DNA from: Bacillota bacterium
GTDB taxonomy: Bacteria > Bacillota > Sulfobacillia > Sulfobacillales > JAIMBI01
Reading direction: 5' to 3'
Assembly: GCA_021846505.1 (NCBI GenBank)
Contig: JAJZWV010000035.1
Coordinates: forward strand, 1-40,181
Length of the DNA stretch: 40,181 nt
The notes below the pieces were generated by a model, which was given only the letters and a program-made list of their open reading frames with translations, was not told the DNA's origin and ran no database searches. Within the stretch, counting starts at the first letter, position 1; each line of letters opens with the position of its first letter. This document shows positions 22,615 through 31,762 of this stretch, piece by piece. The translations under genes were made by a program, and so were the position numbers.

Positions 22615-24512
22615 TGAACCCGAGCACCGAGGGGCACCGCGTCGAGGGGGCCCACCAGCGCCAGCTGGCCACCCTCCGACGCCGCCAGCACCATGCCCTC
22701 CGAAACAATGCCGCGCAGCGTGACGGACGCCAGATTGGCGACCACCACCACCAAACGCCCCACCAGCGCCTCTGCGTGATAGTGCTGAGCAATCCCCGAC
22801 ACCACCGTCCGGGTGCTGTCGCCCAGCGACAGCGTCAACTTCAGCAGGCGATCCGTGCCCGCCACCCGCTCCGCGGCCTCCACGCGGGCCACCCGGAGGT
22901 CCAGGCGCTGAAATTCGTCGAGGCTCACGGTGGGCGCCTCGGAAACGGCCGCCGGCGCTGGGGCGGCGGCCGAAATTTCTTCTGCCGCCGCCTCCAGCCG
23001 GGGAAACAGCGGCGTTCCCTCGTCCAGGTGATGGCCGACCGGCAGCTTCCCCCACGCCGCTTCCTCCCAGCGAGTCACGCCATCGGCTATGCCCAGCTGG
23101 CGCCGAATGCGGCCCGGGGTGTCCAGCAACAACGGGGACAGCAGCACCGACGCCACCCGGAGCGACTCCAACACGCTGTACAGCACGTTGTCCAGGCGCT
23201 CGCGCGCGCCGGGCTCACGAAAGAGGGCCCAGGGCTGCCGCTCTTCAATGAACTTGTTGGCGGCCCGCACGAGCCGGCCGACGGCTTCGACCGCGCGGTT
23301 CAACTCCACCGCCTCCAAGCTGTCCTCCACCTCGCGGCGCACGTCGGCGGCCACCAGCTCCAGCACCGGCTCCTCAATCCCGGGCCGGAAGGGAGGAACA
23401 AAGCCGTCATTGAACCGGCGCACCATCGCGATGGTGCGGTGCAGGAGATTGCCCAAGTCATTGGCCAAGTCGACGTTGGTGCGGCGCACCAACGCTTCTT
23501 CGGTGTAGGTGCCATCCGCCCCGAACGGCACCTCCCGCAGGAGAAAGTACCGGACCGGGTCCACACCGTACTTGGCCACCAGCTGAATGGGGTCGATGAC
23601 ATGGCCCAGCGACTTGCCGATTTTGGTTTCGCCAATCAAAAGCCAGCCATGGCCAAACACCCGCCGCGGGAGCGGCAAGTCGAGAGCCATCAGCATAATC
23701 GGCCAGGTGACCGCGTGGAACCGCACAATCTCCTTGCCCATCAGCTGCACATCCGGCGGCCAGGCCGCCTGGAAGCGATCGCTGTCCGAGAGGTAGCCCG
23801 CCGCGGTCAGGTAGTTGATGAGGGCATCAAACCACACGTAAATGGTGTGCTCCGGGTCGCCCGGCACGGGAACCCCCCAGCCCACGCCCGCACGCGACAC
23901 CGATAGGTCCTCCAGCCCCTGCTCGATGAAGTTGATCATTTCGTTCAGGCGCGTGGGCGGCTGGACAAAGTCAGGGTGCGCCAAGAGGTGCTGCCGCAGC
24001 CGATCTTGGTAGCGGCTCAGCCGAAAGAAGTAGCTCGGCTGCTGCACCCGCTCCACCGGCCGGCCGCACTCCGGGCAGGCGCCGCCGTGGACGCGAGAGT
24101 CGGGCCAGAACGACTCGTCGGGCAGGCAGTACCATCCCTCGTAGGTCCCAAAGTAAATGTCACCTTGATCCCGGAGCCGCTGGAAGATCGCCTGGACGAC
24201 CGCCACGTGGTCCTCATCAGTGGTGCGAATGAACCGGTCGTGCGAAACGCCCAGCGCGGGCCACAGCTCGTCGCGGATGCGCGCCACCACCCGGTCGACA
24301 AACGCCGGCGGCGCGACCCCCTCGTCGGCCGCCGACCGCTCAATCTTCTGGCCATGCTCGTCCGTCCCGGTCACAAACAGCACGTCTTGACCCTTCAGGC
24401 GATGGTAGCGGGACAAGGCGTCCGCCGCCACCGTGGTGTACGCGTGCCCAATGTGCAGGTCCGCACTGGGATAGTAGATTGGCGTCGTGACATACCAGCA
24501 TGCATCACCCAT
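22611..24512 (-). CDS. metG: Methionyl-tRNA synthetase
   Basis: A 633-residue class I synthetase charging tRNA-Met. The HIGH motif is present in YYPSADLHIGHAYTT. The KMSKS motif is degenerate: TKIGKSLGHV, keeping the two lysines and the serine. A zinc-knuckle-like insertion has C-x2-C in GACPECGRPVE. The C-terminal 110 residues (FQRLDLRVARVEAAERV ... VSEGMVLAA) form a tRNA-binding OB-fold (EMAP/Trbp111 type), as in dimeric bacterial MetG. ATG 24512 has AAAGGGGGGA upstream. Expression is controlled by a T-box leader. It overlaps tatD by four bases. Confidence 0.97.
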   Translation of the reverse strand: MGDACWYVTTPIYYPSADLHIGHAYTTVAADALSRYHRLKGQDVLFVTGTDEHGQKIERSAADEGVAPPAFVDRVVARIRDELWPALGVSHDRFIRTTDEDHVAVVQAIFQRLRDQGDIYFGTYEGWYCLPDESFWPDSRVHGGACPECGRPVERVQQPSYFFRLSRYQDRLRQHLLAHPDFVQPPTRLNEMINFIEQGLEDLSVSRAGVGWGVPVPGDPEHTIYVWFDALINYLTAAGYLSDSDRFQAAWPPDVQLMGKEIVRFHAVTWPIMLMALDLPLPRRVFGHGWLLIGETKIGKSLGHVIDPIQLVAKYGVDPVRYFLLREVPFGADGTYTEEALVRRTNVDLANDLGNLLHRTIAMVRRFNDGFVPPFRPGIEEPVLELVAADVRREVEDSLEAVELNRAVEAVGRLVRAANKFIEERQPWALFREPGARERLDNVLYSVLESLRVASVLLSPLLLDTPGRIRRQLGIADGVTRWEEAAWGKLPVGHHLDEGTPLFPRLEAAAEEISAAAPAPAAVSEAPTVSLDEFQRLDLRVARVEAAERVAGTDRLLKLTLSLGDSTRTVVSGIAQHYHAEALVGRLVVVVANLASVTLRGIVSEGMVLAASEGGQLALVGPLDAVPLGARVQ

Positions 24513-24555
24513 CGCGGTCCCCCCTTTCACCCTCGGCGGCCAGTCCGGCCCGAAC

Positions 24556-24585
24556 AAAAAATCGCCCCTTCTCCCGAAGGGGCGA
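24556..24585 (-). terminator. Intrinsic terminator of the T-box leader
   Basis: On the minus strand a perfect 10-base-pair stem TCGCCCCTTC/GAAGGGGCGA with loop GGGA is followed directly by six T residues. It is the regulated terminator of the T-box switch, ending about 45 bases before the metG start. Confidence 0.88.
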
Positions 24586-24790
24586 AGCCAAGCTTCGCGG
24601 TACCACCCTGTTCACGGGCCCGCACCGCGGGTCCGCCTCTCACCCTCTAACGGTGGTGAGCCGGAAAAACCTACTTTCGTTCGGTCCTCAGCTCAAGGGC
24701 CATCCCGCCGCCAGCAGTGTGTCAGGCTTCCACCCTCCCTGACTCGCTATCCACCCGGTCCGGCGCTCCTCCCCGTCTTCGCCTGTGATA
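24556..24790 (-). ncRNA. T-box riboswitch leader of metG
   Basis: The minus strand carries the T-box consensus AGGGTGGTACCGCG (24609-24596), followed by an intrinsic terminator. Upstream are paired segments expected of stem I, including GTCAGG ... CCTGAC around a G/A-rich loop. T-box leaders bind the uncharged cognate tRNA and then form an antiterminator, so metG would be read through when Met-tRNA is scarce. A possible AUG specifier lies at 24703-24701 within GGGATGGCC, but the specifier loop was not modelled. Confidence 0.9.
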
Positions 24791-24796
24791 GCGGGG

Positions 24797-24825
24797 AGTC
24801 TACCAGCCGGGCCCCGGGGCGTCAA
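24797..24825 (-). promoter_or_regulatory. Sigma-A-type promoter of the metG operon
   Basis: On the minus strand TTGACG (24825-24820), a 17-base spacer and TAGACT (24802-24797) form a near-consensus vegetative promoter. Transcription would start near 24790, at the 5' edge of the T-box leader. Confidence 0.75.
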
Positions 24826-25512
24826 GGGCCGCACATCTCTTGGGCGAATCCGCATGCGAGGTGCGCATCATGCGGGCACTGCCGCGGCGCGGGAGCAGCA
24901 CCCGCGCCCCGACACCCAGTCACGAGGCCGGGACGGGCCCCGGTCGACCCAGCTCCCAGCGGCGACCTTCGGCCCCCGGCGCGGCCGTTCGCCCTCGAGC
25001 CGGCAGTGGTGTGTGCCGCTCTTGCGGATCTCGACGTGCAGGCTGCCGGCGAGGCGGTCAGCTGGCCGCTCCCCCATCCCGGCACAATTCGGCAGTCGTG
25101 GACCTGTGACCCTGTGCGCATCATCCCGAGCTGCTGCAGCGCAAAGCTCCGCCCAAACGCTCCCCCACTTGCCCCCGCACCGTCTCCATCGCCACATAGC
25201 CGGCGTCGCCGCCTTAGGAATTCCCCGCCGACCGCATCACACCCATGCCCGCACCCTGAAGGTCATGTCGAACCGGCTACTGGCCCATCGAGCTCGGCGG
25301 GGCCCGGCGGGGCCCGGCGGCACTCTTGCGTCAAACGTCCCCTGCGCGATGCCGGCCATGCCACTCATCCCGTGTCCTCCGATCGTCTGACTGCCGCGGA
25401 ATCGACAGGCGCACGCGCTCTCACCTCTGCTTCGGAGCGGTCGCCACTTGGCTGCGGCACTTGGCGAGCGCCCGCCCTTCTCCCCGGCGGCCGCGGGCCG
25501 TCGGCGGCGGCG
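24826..25512. other. Long intergenic region, no convincing gene
   Basis: About 690 bases between the metG promoter and the DUF1801-type gene. Open frames exist on both strands, but their translations are Arg/Pro/Ala-rich and show no recognisable domain or ribosome binding site. A short direct repeat of GGGGCCCGGC occurs near 25296-25317. It may be remnant DNA at the boundary between the conserved block and the accessory region. Confidence 0.5.
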
Positions 25513-26001
25513 TCATTCGAGGGCGCCCGAGCCCATCGCCCAGGCAACGAGTGTTGCGATCCGGGCCTCGTCGGGAGCCGTCAGCTGCCGCAGGGCAAAC
25601 GCGGTCGCCCACATGCCGCCATCATCGAGGTGCGCCTGGTCACTAAACCCGAGGGTGGCATACCGCGTCTTAAATTTCTGCGCGGGCTGGAAGAAGCACA
25701 CGACCCGGCCTCCCAGGGTATATGCGGGCATGCCGTACCATGTCGTCGGCGCCAGGGCCGGGGCGGTGGCCAGGATAAGCCTATGCAGCCGCTCGGCCAT
25801 GGCCCGGTCGGGTTCAGACATCTCGGCAATCTTGGCCCGCAGCGCCCGCTCGCCGCCTCCCCGGTGGTTCTTCCGGCGCGCCGCCGACCTAACCTCGTGG
25901 GCGCGGTCCTTCATCGCCGCCCGCTCTTCCTCCGTGAACCCGGTGGATGCGGAGGCATCCTCGGCCGCTTCGCTGCCCGATTCTCTCTTGCGGGCGATCA
26001 T
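25513..26001 (-). CDS. DUF1801 / YdhG-like domain protein
   Basis: A 162-residue soluble protein. The C-terminal two-thirds match the DUF1801 (YdhG/YjbR-like) fold: [39 protein letters not shown], followed by [27 protein letters not shown]. The YGMPAY.....V..F motif is its signature. Members bind small ligands or iron in some reports, but no activity is settled. The N-terminal 60 residues are charged and probably disordered. ATG 26001 has GGAGG five bases upstream; ATG 26031 would add ten residues with a weaker site. It stands alone. Confidence 0.8.
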   Translation of the reverse strand: MIARKRESGSEAAEDASASTGFTEEERAAMKDRAHEVRSAARRKNHRGGGERALRAKIAEMSEPDRAMAERLHRLILATAPALAPTTWYGMPAYTLGGRVVCFFQPAQKFKTRYATLGFSDQAHLDDGGMWATAFALRQLTAPDEARIATLVAWAMGSGALE

Positions 26002-26167
26002 GGCCACCTCCACTTGAGGCATTCTCGGCACCTCTGCAAGTCCGAGACAGTTATAGAGTGATAGCGCGCACCAAACGGCGGTCCAGAGCGGCCCGGCTCA
26101 GCCCGGTCAGTCTCACCGCAGCCGAGGCGCGGCCCGGACGCCCGCACGGGCACACAGGCAAGGCAAG

Positions 26168-27025
26168 TCAGCCCCTGGCTGGCTGGGAAGGTCTTGCCGT
26201 CGTGTCAGCGATCGCCTTGCAAGTTGAGCAAGGAGGCCGAGCCACTCCCGCAGGCACCCGCATGGGCGGCGGGACGCCCAGGCAGGCCGCGAGATGCGGC
26301 AGCCACTCGCGAGCGGGAGCCGGGTCATCATCGACGATATTGAACACCCCCGGCACCGAGCGCTCCACCGCCCGCACCGTGGCCGCCGCCGCGCCGTCCA
26401 CATGTACCCAGGAGGTGTGTCCGGCTCCGCTTCCCACCAGCGGAAACCGCTGGGCTTTCACCATCGCGCGCTCGTGCTGGGCGGCACGCGGACCGTAAAG
26501 GCCGCCGTATCGCACCACCGTCCCGCCGGCCCCGGCGACCGCGTCTTCCAGGTGGCGGACCGCTTCCATGGTCGCATGGGCGGCGGTGCCCACGCACAGG
26601 TCGAGGGGGTCCTTCTCGGTTTTCACCCAGCCGCCCTGGCGGATGCCGTTCCAGCTCGCGTAGCTCTGGGCGACGACGCGGGTGATGCCCGCCGCCACCG
26701 CCGCGGCCAGCAGATAGTCTGTCCCGTCGGTCCGCAGGCGGTTGGTGGCGGCAAACCACCGGTCCATGTGCCTCAGGTCGGGAGGCTGGCCCCCCAGCGC
26801 ACTCATTAAATGCACAATGGCGTCCGGGTACGCTCGCGCGACGGCGTCTGCCATTGCGGCCGGCTCCAAGCCGCTGACCACCACCGCCGCGGCGCCCATC
26901 TGCTCCACCAGCTTCGTCTTAGCGACCCGGGTCGTCGTCGCGGTCACTTGATGGCCGCGAGCAACCATCGCGGGCACCAGCCTTTGCCCCACCGCGCCGC
27001 TGCCGCCCGCCACAAACACGCGCAC
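26168..27025 (-). CDS. NAD-dependent epimerase/dehydratase family protein, possibly C-terminally truncated
   Basis: A 285-residue Rossmann-fold protein of the extended SDR type. The dinucleotide-binding loop is VFVAGGSGAVGQRL (G-x-G-x-x-G). Further landmarks are ADAVARAYPDAIVHLMSAL, the core RVVAQSYASWNG and VVRYGGLYGP, and the C-terminal FNIVDDDPAPAREWLP. These resemble atypical SDRs with unknown substrates. The last 28 residues are Arg/Pro/Cys-rich and do not look like the usual family ending, so a late frameshift or truncation is likely. GTG 27025 has AAGGAGG six bases upstream; ATG 27031 abuts that site and is less likely. Confidence 0.82.
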   Translation of the reverse strand: MRVFVAGGSGAVGQRLVPAMVARGHQVTATTTRVAKTKLVEQMGAAAVVVSGLEPAAMADAVARAYPDAIVHLMSALGGQPPDLRHMDRWFAATNRLRTDGTDYLLAAAVAAGITRVVAQSYASWNGIRQGGWVKTEKDPLDLCVGTAAHATMEAVRHLEDAVAGAGGTVVRYGGLYGPRAAQHERAMVKAQRFPLVGSGAGHTSWVHVDGAAAATVRAVERSVPGVFNIVDDDPAPAREWLPHLAACLGVPPPMRVPAGVARPPCSTCKAIADTTARPSQPARG

Positions 27026-27031
27026 ATCCAT

Positions 27032-27372
27032 CCTCCTTCCACCCCTTCTCCCGGCCTTTCGTCCGGACCCTTGCCAGCATCGGCGACCTTCTTCCCGTCA
27101 GACGAGGTGGCGGCGCCCCCTGTGACATCGCCCCCACGAGGCGGCTTGGGCCAGCGTGGCGGCTGGCAGGGCGGCGGGCGCGCCGCCACCCCTGCTCGAC
27201 ACCCGGCTCTCGGCATGGTAGCCTCACGAGAGAGCGCGGTGGAGCTCGCGCGGGCGCGTCAAGCGCAGACAAGTGGCCACACGGCCCAATGGCTCCTGGG
27301 GGGTGCATGACCTGCCCGGGGGCTTTTGTGATTTGCGAGAAGCGCAGCCCCTGGCAAAAGGGGGACGATGGG
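27032..27372. other. Intergenic region between divergent epimerase and MutS-like genes
   Basis: No gene is supported here. It should contain the divergent promoters of the epimerase-like gene and the MutS-like operon. Several GC-rich inverted stretches are present (for example GGCGGCGGGCGCGCCGCC near 27170-27187), but no clear -35/-10 pair. Confidence 0.45.
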
Positions 27373-28908
27373 GTGCTGAGCATTTTGGACCGCGACCCGT
27401 CGGCTGGCGGCGAGGAGGTAGCCGAACCGCCCTATTTCCGCGATTTGCTGCTGGACCGGGTGGTCGGCGCCATCACCGCCGGCCGGGACGCCTTTCACTT
27501 GCAGGCGTACTTCTATCGTCCGCTTGGGTCGGCACCAGCCGTATTGTATCGGCAAGCGGTGTTCCAAGACCTTGAGCGACTGCCAGTCCGCACGGCTGCG
27601 GAGCGCTTTGCAGCCGCGATGGCAGCGTCCCGCCAGCATCTTGCGCAGGCCGAAGCCCTGCGCGACGAACTCCAGCAGCACCGCTGGTTCCTGGAGGGCA
27701 CGTTGGTGCGGGGCCAAGCCATCGCGGCCCTCGCTCGCGACTGGGCCGCCGCGAACCTCCGGTCGGCGGCGCTGGGATCCGCCCAAGCCTTTCTGAACCA
27801 GCTAGCCCAAAGCCCGGCGGTTCAGACCATGCAGGCTGAAGCGGCCCAGCTGGTCCAGGATTTGGCGTCGGTGTACTATGACGTGCACATTCAAGGCAGC
27901 CGCGTGGCGGTGTTGCCGCACCAAGGGGACAAGGACTTTGGTGCGGCGATCGAGGCGGCCTTCGCCCGATTCCGCCAGGGTCCGGTGGAGCCTTATGCCT
28001 TCCGGAGCCAGCGAGATCCAGAGCTCAACCACGTAGAGGCCCAGATTCTTCACCTGGTCGCCCAGCAGCACACCGAGCTGTTTTCGCGCCTGGAGCAGTT
28101 TCACAGCACGTATGCCACGCTGTGGCCGCCCGACGTCGCGCAGCTGGACCGGGAGCTGCAGTGGTATCTCGCGTGGCGCGAGTACGCGGAGTCGCTAGCC
28201 ACCGCCGGCTTGCCAATCTGCTTTCCGGAGGTGCACCGCGCCCCGGGCCCGATGCAAATCCGCGAAGCCTTTCACCCGGCGCTCCTGGACGTCATGCGGC
28301 CGCCCGACATCGTGTGCAACAGCCTCGACATCACGGAGCCGGAGTGCATCGCGGTGGTGTCGGGACCGAACCAGGGCGGCAAGACGACGTTCGCGCGGCT
28401 ATTTGCCACCGTGCACTACTTGGGACAGCTGGGGGGGCCCATACCAGCCGCTGCCGCCCGGCTCACCCTGTTTGACCACATCTTCACACACTTCCCGCGT
28501 GAGGAGCGGGCCGGCGCCCCATCCAGCCACCTGGAAGAGGAGCTTCGGCGAATGCTGGACATTCTCGGCAGCGCAACGCGCGAAAGCCTGGTGGTCTTAA
28601 ACGAGCCGTTTGGATCCACCACCGCGCAGGACGCCCGCTGGCTGGGCCAACGCGTGCTGGCCCGCCTCGCCGAGATTGGCGCGCGGACCGTCTGCGTCAC
28701 ATTTTTGGACGAGTGGTCGCGGCTGTCGGATGCCACGGTGAGCCTGGTCGCGGTGGCTCGCTCCGCGCGCCGCGGCGAGCCCGCCGAGCGCACCTTTCGC
28801 ATTGTGCGGCGGCCCGCAGACGGCCGAGCGCACGCGGTCGCCCTCGCAGAGCGCCACGGGCTGGGCTATGAGCAGGTGCGCGAGCAGCTGGCTGGCGGCG
28901 GGTCGTGA
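27373..28908 (+). CDS. MutS-like ATPase A (no mismatch-recognition domain)
   Basis: A 511-residue protein with a helical N-terminal lever-like region and a C-terminal MutS-type ABC ATPase domain. Walker A is SGPNQGGKTTF (about residues 331-340). The Walker B region reads SLVVLNEPFGSTT, with Asn in place of the usual Asp before the catalytic Glu. A MutS signature-like stretch precedes it (APSSHLEEELRRMLDIL). The mismatch-reading domain I and the clamp of MutS are absent. GTG 27373 has AAGGGGGA seven bases upstream and fits the family start; an ATG at 27307 would add 22 residues. The stop overlaps the start of a second MutS-like gene, suggesting a heterodimer. The function is unknown. Confidence 0.85.
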   Translation: MLSILDRDPSAGGEEVAEPPYFRDLLLDRVVGAITAGRDAFHLQAYFYRPLGSAPAVLYRQAVFQDLERLPVRTAAERFAAAMAASRQHLAQAEALRDELQQHRWFLEGTLVRGQAIAALARDWAAANLRSAALGSAQAFLNQLAQSPAVQTMQAEAAQLVQDLASVYYDVHIQGSRVAVLPHQGDKDFGAAIEAAFARFRQGPVEPYAFRSQRDPELNHVEAQILHLVAQQHTELFSRLEQFHSTYATLWPPDVAQLDRELQWYLAWREYAESLATAGLPICFPEVHRAPGPMQIREAFHPALLDVMRPPDIVCNSLDITEPECIAVVSGPNQGGKTTFARLFATVHYLGQLGGPIPAAAARLTLFDHIFTHFPREERAGAPSSHLEEELRRMLDILGSATRESLVVLNEPFGSTTAQDARWLGQRVLARLAEIGARTVCVTFLDEWSRLSDATVSLVAVARSARRGEPAERTFRIVRRPADGRAHAVALAERHGLGYEQVREQLAGGGS

Positions 28909-30569
28909 ATGCGCACTTACTGTCTGCCGACCGGGACTTTGACCTGGCGGCTCCGCTGCCGTGGGGGCACGAGGCCCTGGTGCAGGATCTCCAACTCGAG
29001 CCGCTCCTGGAGGTGATGGCTTCCGGCGATCCCCTCCTCGCGCGGGCCGCGCGCCAAGGGCTTTTGGGCGCGGCCGCCGCGGCAGACCCCGCCACCATTC
29101 GCTACCGCCAGCGGGCCTGGGCCGACTGCTGCGCCGAGCCGGCCGCCGTCCAAAAGTGGCACGCGCTGGCCCGCGACGGCGCTCAAGCGGCGCGGCGCGA
29201 GCGCGCCGGCCTCTACACCCGGCGAGCTGACTCTATTGCGCACGCCTCCCGGCGCGCGTTGTCCATCCTGGTGGCTACGCTCGCCGAAATCCGGTCGGTG
29301 GCGGATGCCCATCCGAGCCAGTTCACCTCGCCGGCGTTTGGCGGGCTGGCCAACCGTTTGCAGGAGGATCTCAGCGATGACTATTTGGCGGACGTCACTG
29401 GTCTGCTGCACGCCTTGCAATTTCCCGGCGGAGTCACCATCAGCGCGGGGCTAGGCCCCGGCTTGCAGAGCCGCGAGCCCGTGCTGCGCGGGCCCCGCCC
29501 CCCGATGCACGGCTGGGCGCTGCGGCGCCTGCGCCGCCGGCAGGCCGCGTCCAGCTTCGTGCTGCATCCCCGCGACGATGCGGGGCACCGGATGTTGGGC
29601 GAGTGGCAAAACCGGGGACTCGAAGGCACCGCGCGCGCGCTGGCTCAATCCGTGGATCACATCATCGGGTTCCTGCAGACGCTCGAGGCCGAAACCGGGT
29701 TTTACCTGGCAGCCTTAAACCTCCAGCGCGCACTCGCGGAAAAAGGCCCGCTCTCCATCCCAGAGCCCCGGCCGCTCGGCACGTCCCATCTAGCAGCCCG
29801 GGGGGTATGGGATCCATCGCTGGCTCTGCAGCAAGCGGGCTCGCTGGTGCCCAACTCCGTGCCGGCCGGCACCGCCAACCCCATCGTCATAACGGGCGCG
29901 AACCGCGGTGGAAAATCCACGCTGCTCCGCGCGCTGGGCATTTGCCAGCTCCTAATGCAAGCGGGCTTGTTCGTGCCGGCAGAGCACTTCAGCGCCAGTG
30001 TTGCCATCGGCATCTTGACCCACTTCAAGCGCGAAGAGGACCGAGCGCTGGCCCGCGGGAAGCTGGACGAAGAGCTGGCCCGCCTGCGGGACATTCTCGA
30101 TCACCTGCGCCCACACGCGCTCGTGCTGGCCAACGAGCCGATGCAATCGACCAATGAAGCTGAAGGGGCCGCCATCGGCGGCCAGCTGTTTCGAGCCCTG
30201 GTGGATTCCAAGGTTCGCGTGCTGCTGGTGACGCATCTGCACGATTTGGCCGTTTCCCTCACCAAAGATTGCCCGAGCGCCCTGTCTTTGCGTGCCGGCC
30301 CCCCCGATGGCCCCGACGGGCCGTTTGTCATCCAGCCAGGGGACCCCAAGCCCACCGCGTACGCCGAGGGCCTCTACCGGGCCCTCTTGGGCAATGGGGA
30401 CGGACGCGGGGACGGAGATGTCCTTCAGACGAGCGCGCCGCAGCCGGACATGCTGGGCCAAGATTTCGCTGCGGCCGCAGCCCCTGAGACCCGCACGAGC
30501 GCAGGCTCCAACATCCAGCATGCTCCTGGCTCGCTGGACCGCGCTCCAATCTGGCATGAAGCGGAGTGA
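28905..30569 (+). CDS. MutS-like ATPase B (no mismatch-recognition domain)
   Basis: A 554-residue paralogue of the preceding gene. It starts NAHLLSADRDFDL, has a long helical region, and carries Walker A TGANRGGKSTLLRAL (about residue 330). A signature-like KLDEELARLRDIL precedes Walker B ALVLANEPMQSTN, again with N-E-P instead of D-E. An H-loop-like VLLVTHLHDLA follows. The C-terminal 65 residues are low-complexity and Gly/Asp/Ala-rich. The GTG start overlaps the stop of gene A (GTGA) and its own stop overlaps the following MFS gene in the same way. Such paired MutS-family proteins outside mismatch repair are poorly understood. Confidence 0.85.
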   Translation: MNAHLLSADRDFDLAAPLPWGHEALVQDLQLEPLLEVMASGDPLLARAARQGLLGAAAAADPATIRYRQRAWADCCAEPAAVQKWHALARDGAQAARRERAGLYTRRADSIAHASRRALSILVATLAEIRSVADAHPSQFTSPAFGGLANRLQEDLSDDYLADVTGLLHALQFPGGVTISAGLGPGLQSREPVLRGPRPPMHGWALRRLRRRQAASSFVLHPRDDAGHRMLGEWQNRGLEGTARALAQSVDHIIGFLQTLEAETGFYLAALNLQRALAEKGPLSIPEPRPLGTSHLAARGVWDPSLALQQAGSLVPNSVPAGTANPIVITGANRGGKSTLLRALGICQLLMQAGLFVPAEHFSASVAIGILTHFKREEDRALARGKLDEELARLRDILDHLRPHALVLANEPMQSTNEAEGAAIGGQLFRALVDSKVRVLLVTHLHDLAVSLTKDCPSALSLRAGPPDGPDGPFVIQPGDPKPTAYAEGLYRALLGNGDGRGDGDVLQTSAPQPDMLGQDFAAAAAPETRTSAGSNIQHAPGSLDRAPIWHEAE

Positions 30570-31762
30570 ACGCCTTGAACAGTGCGACCGGCTCATCGAA
30601 ATCCGGGGCTCCCATCTGGCTCACCCCCAGCGTCAAAGGTTTTTCGGGGGCGTCTTTCTTTTCCGACTTTGGCCATGAGCTAGCCACCTCCCTCATTCCC
30701 GGCTTTCTGACGGCGCTGGGCGCCCCTCCGATCGCATTGGGACTGGTCGAGGGCATCTCCCAGCTGGCACAGTCTGGGGCCGGGCTGTGGGGCGGCACGC
30801 TCGCTGACCAAAATCCCCGCCGGCGGCGGTGGGTAGCCGTGGGCTACGCCGCCACGGCGCTAAAAGCCCTGATGGCGCTGGTGTTTTGGTGGCCCTGGAT
30901 CGTCGTCATTCGAACGGTGGCGTGGACGGGCCGCGGCATGCGGGGGCCTATTCGCAACACGCTCCTGAGTGAAGAGGTGCCGCCGGAGGGCCGCGGCAAG
31001 GCGTTTGGGTTTCGAGAGGCATGGGACACCGCCGGGGCCGTGCTGGGGCCGGTGGCGGCGCTTCTGCTCGTGGCGCAGCTGGGGAGCCGCACGCTGCTGG
31101 CCTGGAGCGCCGTCCCCGGCCTGCTCGCCGTGGCGGTGGTGCTGTGGTGGGTGCGCGAGCACCGCCGGCCCACGCCGCCCGCTCACGCCGGCCCCGCCCC
31201 CAGTCCGGCCTACCGGCAGGGACTGTGGGCCCTCTCTCAGTTTCAGGTGGGCTGGGTGGCGCCCACCCTCTTCATCCTGCGCGTGGAGCGCGCGCTGCCC
31301 CACGGCGGCGTCGTCACGGCCATCGGGCTGTACGTGCTGTTCAACATCGCCTATGCCGCGTCGTCGTATCCCGCCGGGGCGCTGGCCGACCGTGTCGGCC
31401 CGGGCCGGCTGCTTCGGGGTGCGGGGCTCTTAGCGGTGTTAACCCTGGCGGGCTTTGCGCTGCCGGGCACGCACGTCGTGCTCTGGGGCGCACTGTTTGC
31501 CGCCGCGGGGGTCGTGACCGCCGCCTGGGAAACCGCCCGCCAGCCGTGGATGCTCGGCCGCATGGACCCCGAGGAGCGCGGGCGGGGCTTTGGCCGCGTG
31601 GAAGCGTCGCTGGGCGTCAGCCAGCTTATCGCCAACATCGCGGTGACGGCCCTGTGGACGGCGGTGGGCCCCCTGTTGGCCTTTGCCCTGGCCGCAGCGC
31701 TGGCGGCGCAGGGCACGGTGCGCCTGTGGGCGGCCACGGCCGCACGGACGCCGGGCCCTTAG
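30566..31762 (+). CDS. MFS transporter
   Basis: A 398-residue major facilitator with about twelve hydrophobic segments. The motif-A-like loop ADQNPRRRRWVAVGY lies between helices 2 and 3, and ALADRVGPGRLLRG is its counterpart in the second half. The first residues (VKGFSGASFFSDFGHELATSLIPGFL) resemble a large family of MFS proteins annotated as multidrug or sugar-like exporters. The GTG start overlaps the MutS-like B stop, so it is the third gene of that operon. Its stop codon overlaps the stop of the convergent SbcC-like gene (31759-31762), with no room for a terminator between them. The substrate is unknown. Confidence 0.88.
   Translation: MNALNSATGSSKSGAPIWLTPSVKGFSGASFFSDFGHELATSLIPGFLTALGAPPIALGLVEGISQLAQSGAGLWGGTLADQNPRRRRWVAVGYAATALKALMALVFWWPWIVVIRTVAWTGRGMRGPIRNTLLSEEVPPEGRGKAFGFREAWDTAGAVLGPVAALLLVAQLGSRTLLAWSAVPGLLAVAVVLWWVREHRRPTPPAHAGPAPSPAYRQGLWALSQFQVGWVAPTLFILRVERALPHGGVVTAIGLYVLFNIAYAASSYPAGALADRVGPGRLLRGAGLLAVLTLAGFALPGTHVVLWGALFAAAGVVTAAWETARQPWMLGRMDPEERGRGFGRVEASLGVSQLIANIAVTALWTAVGPLLAFALAAALAAQGTVRLWAATAARTPGP

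Noticed and set aside
24822-25390. Overlapping frames of 100-200 residues in the gap upstream of metG
   Set aside because: Arg/Pro/Ala-rich translations on both strands with no ribosome binding site or recognisable domain.
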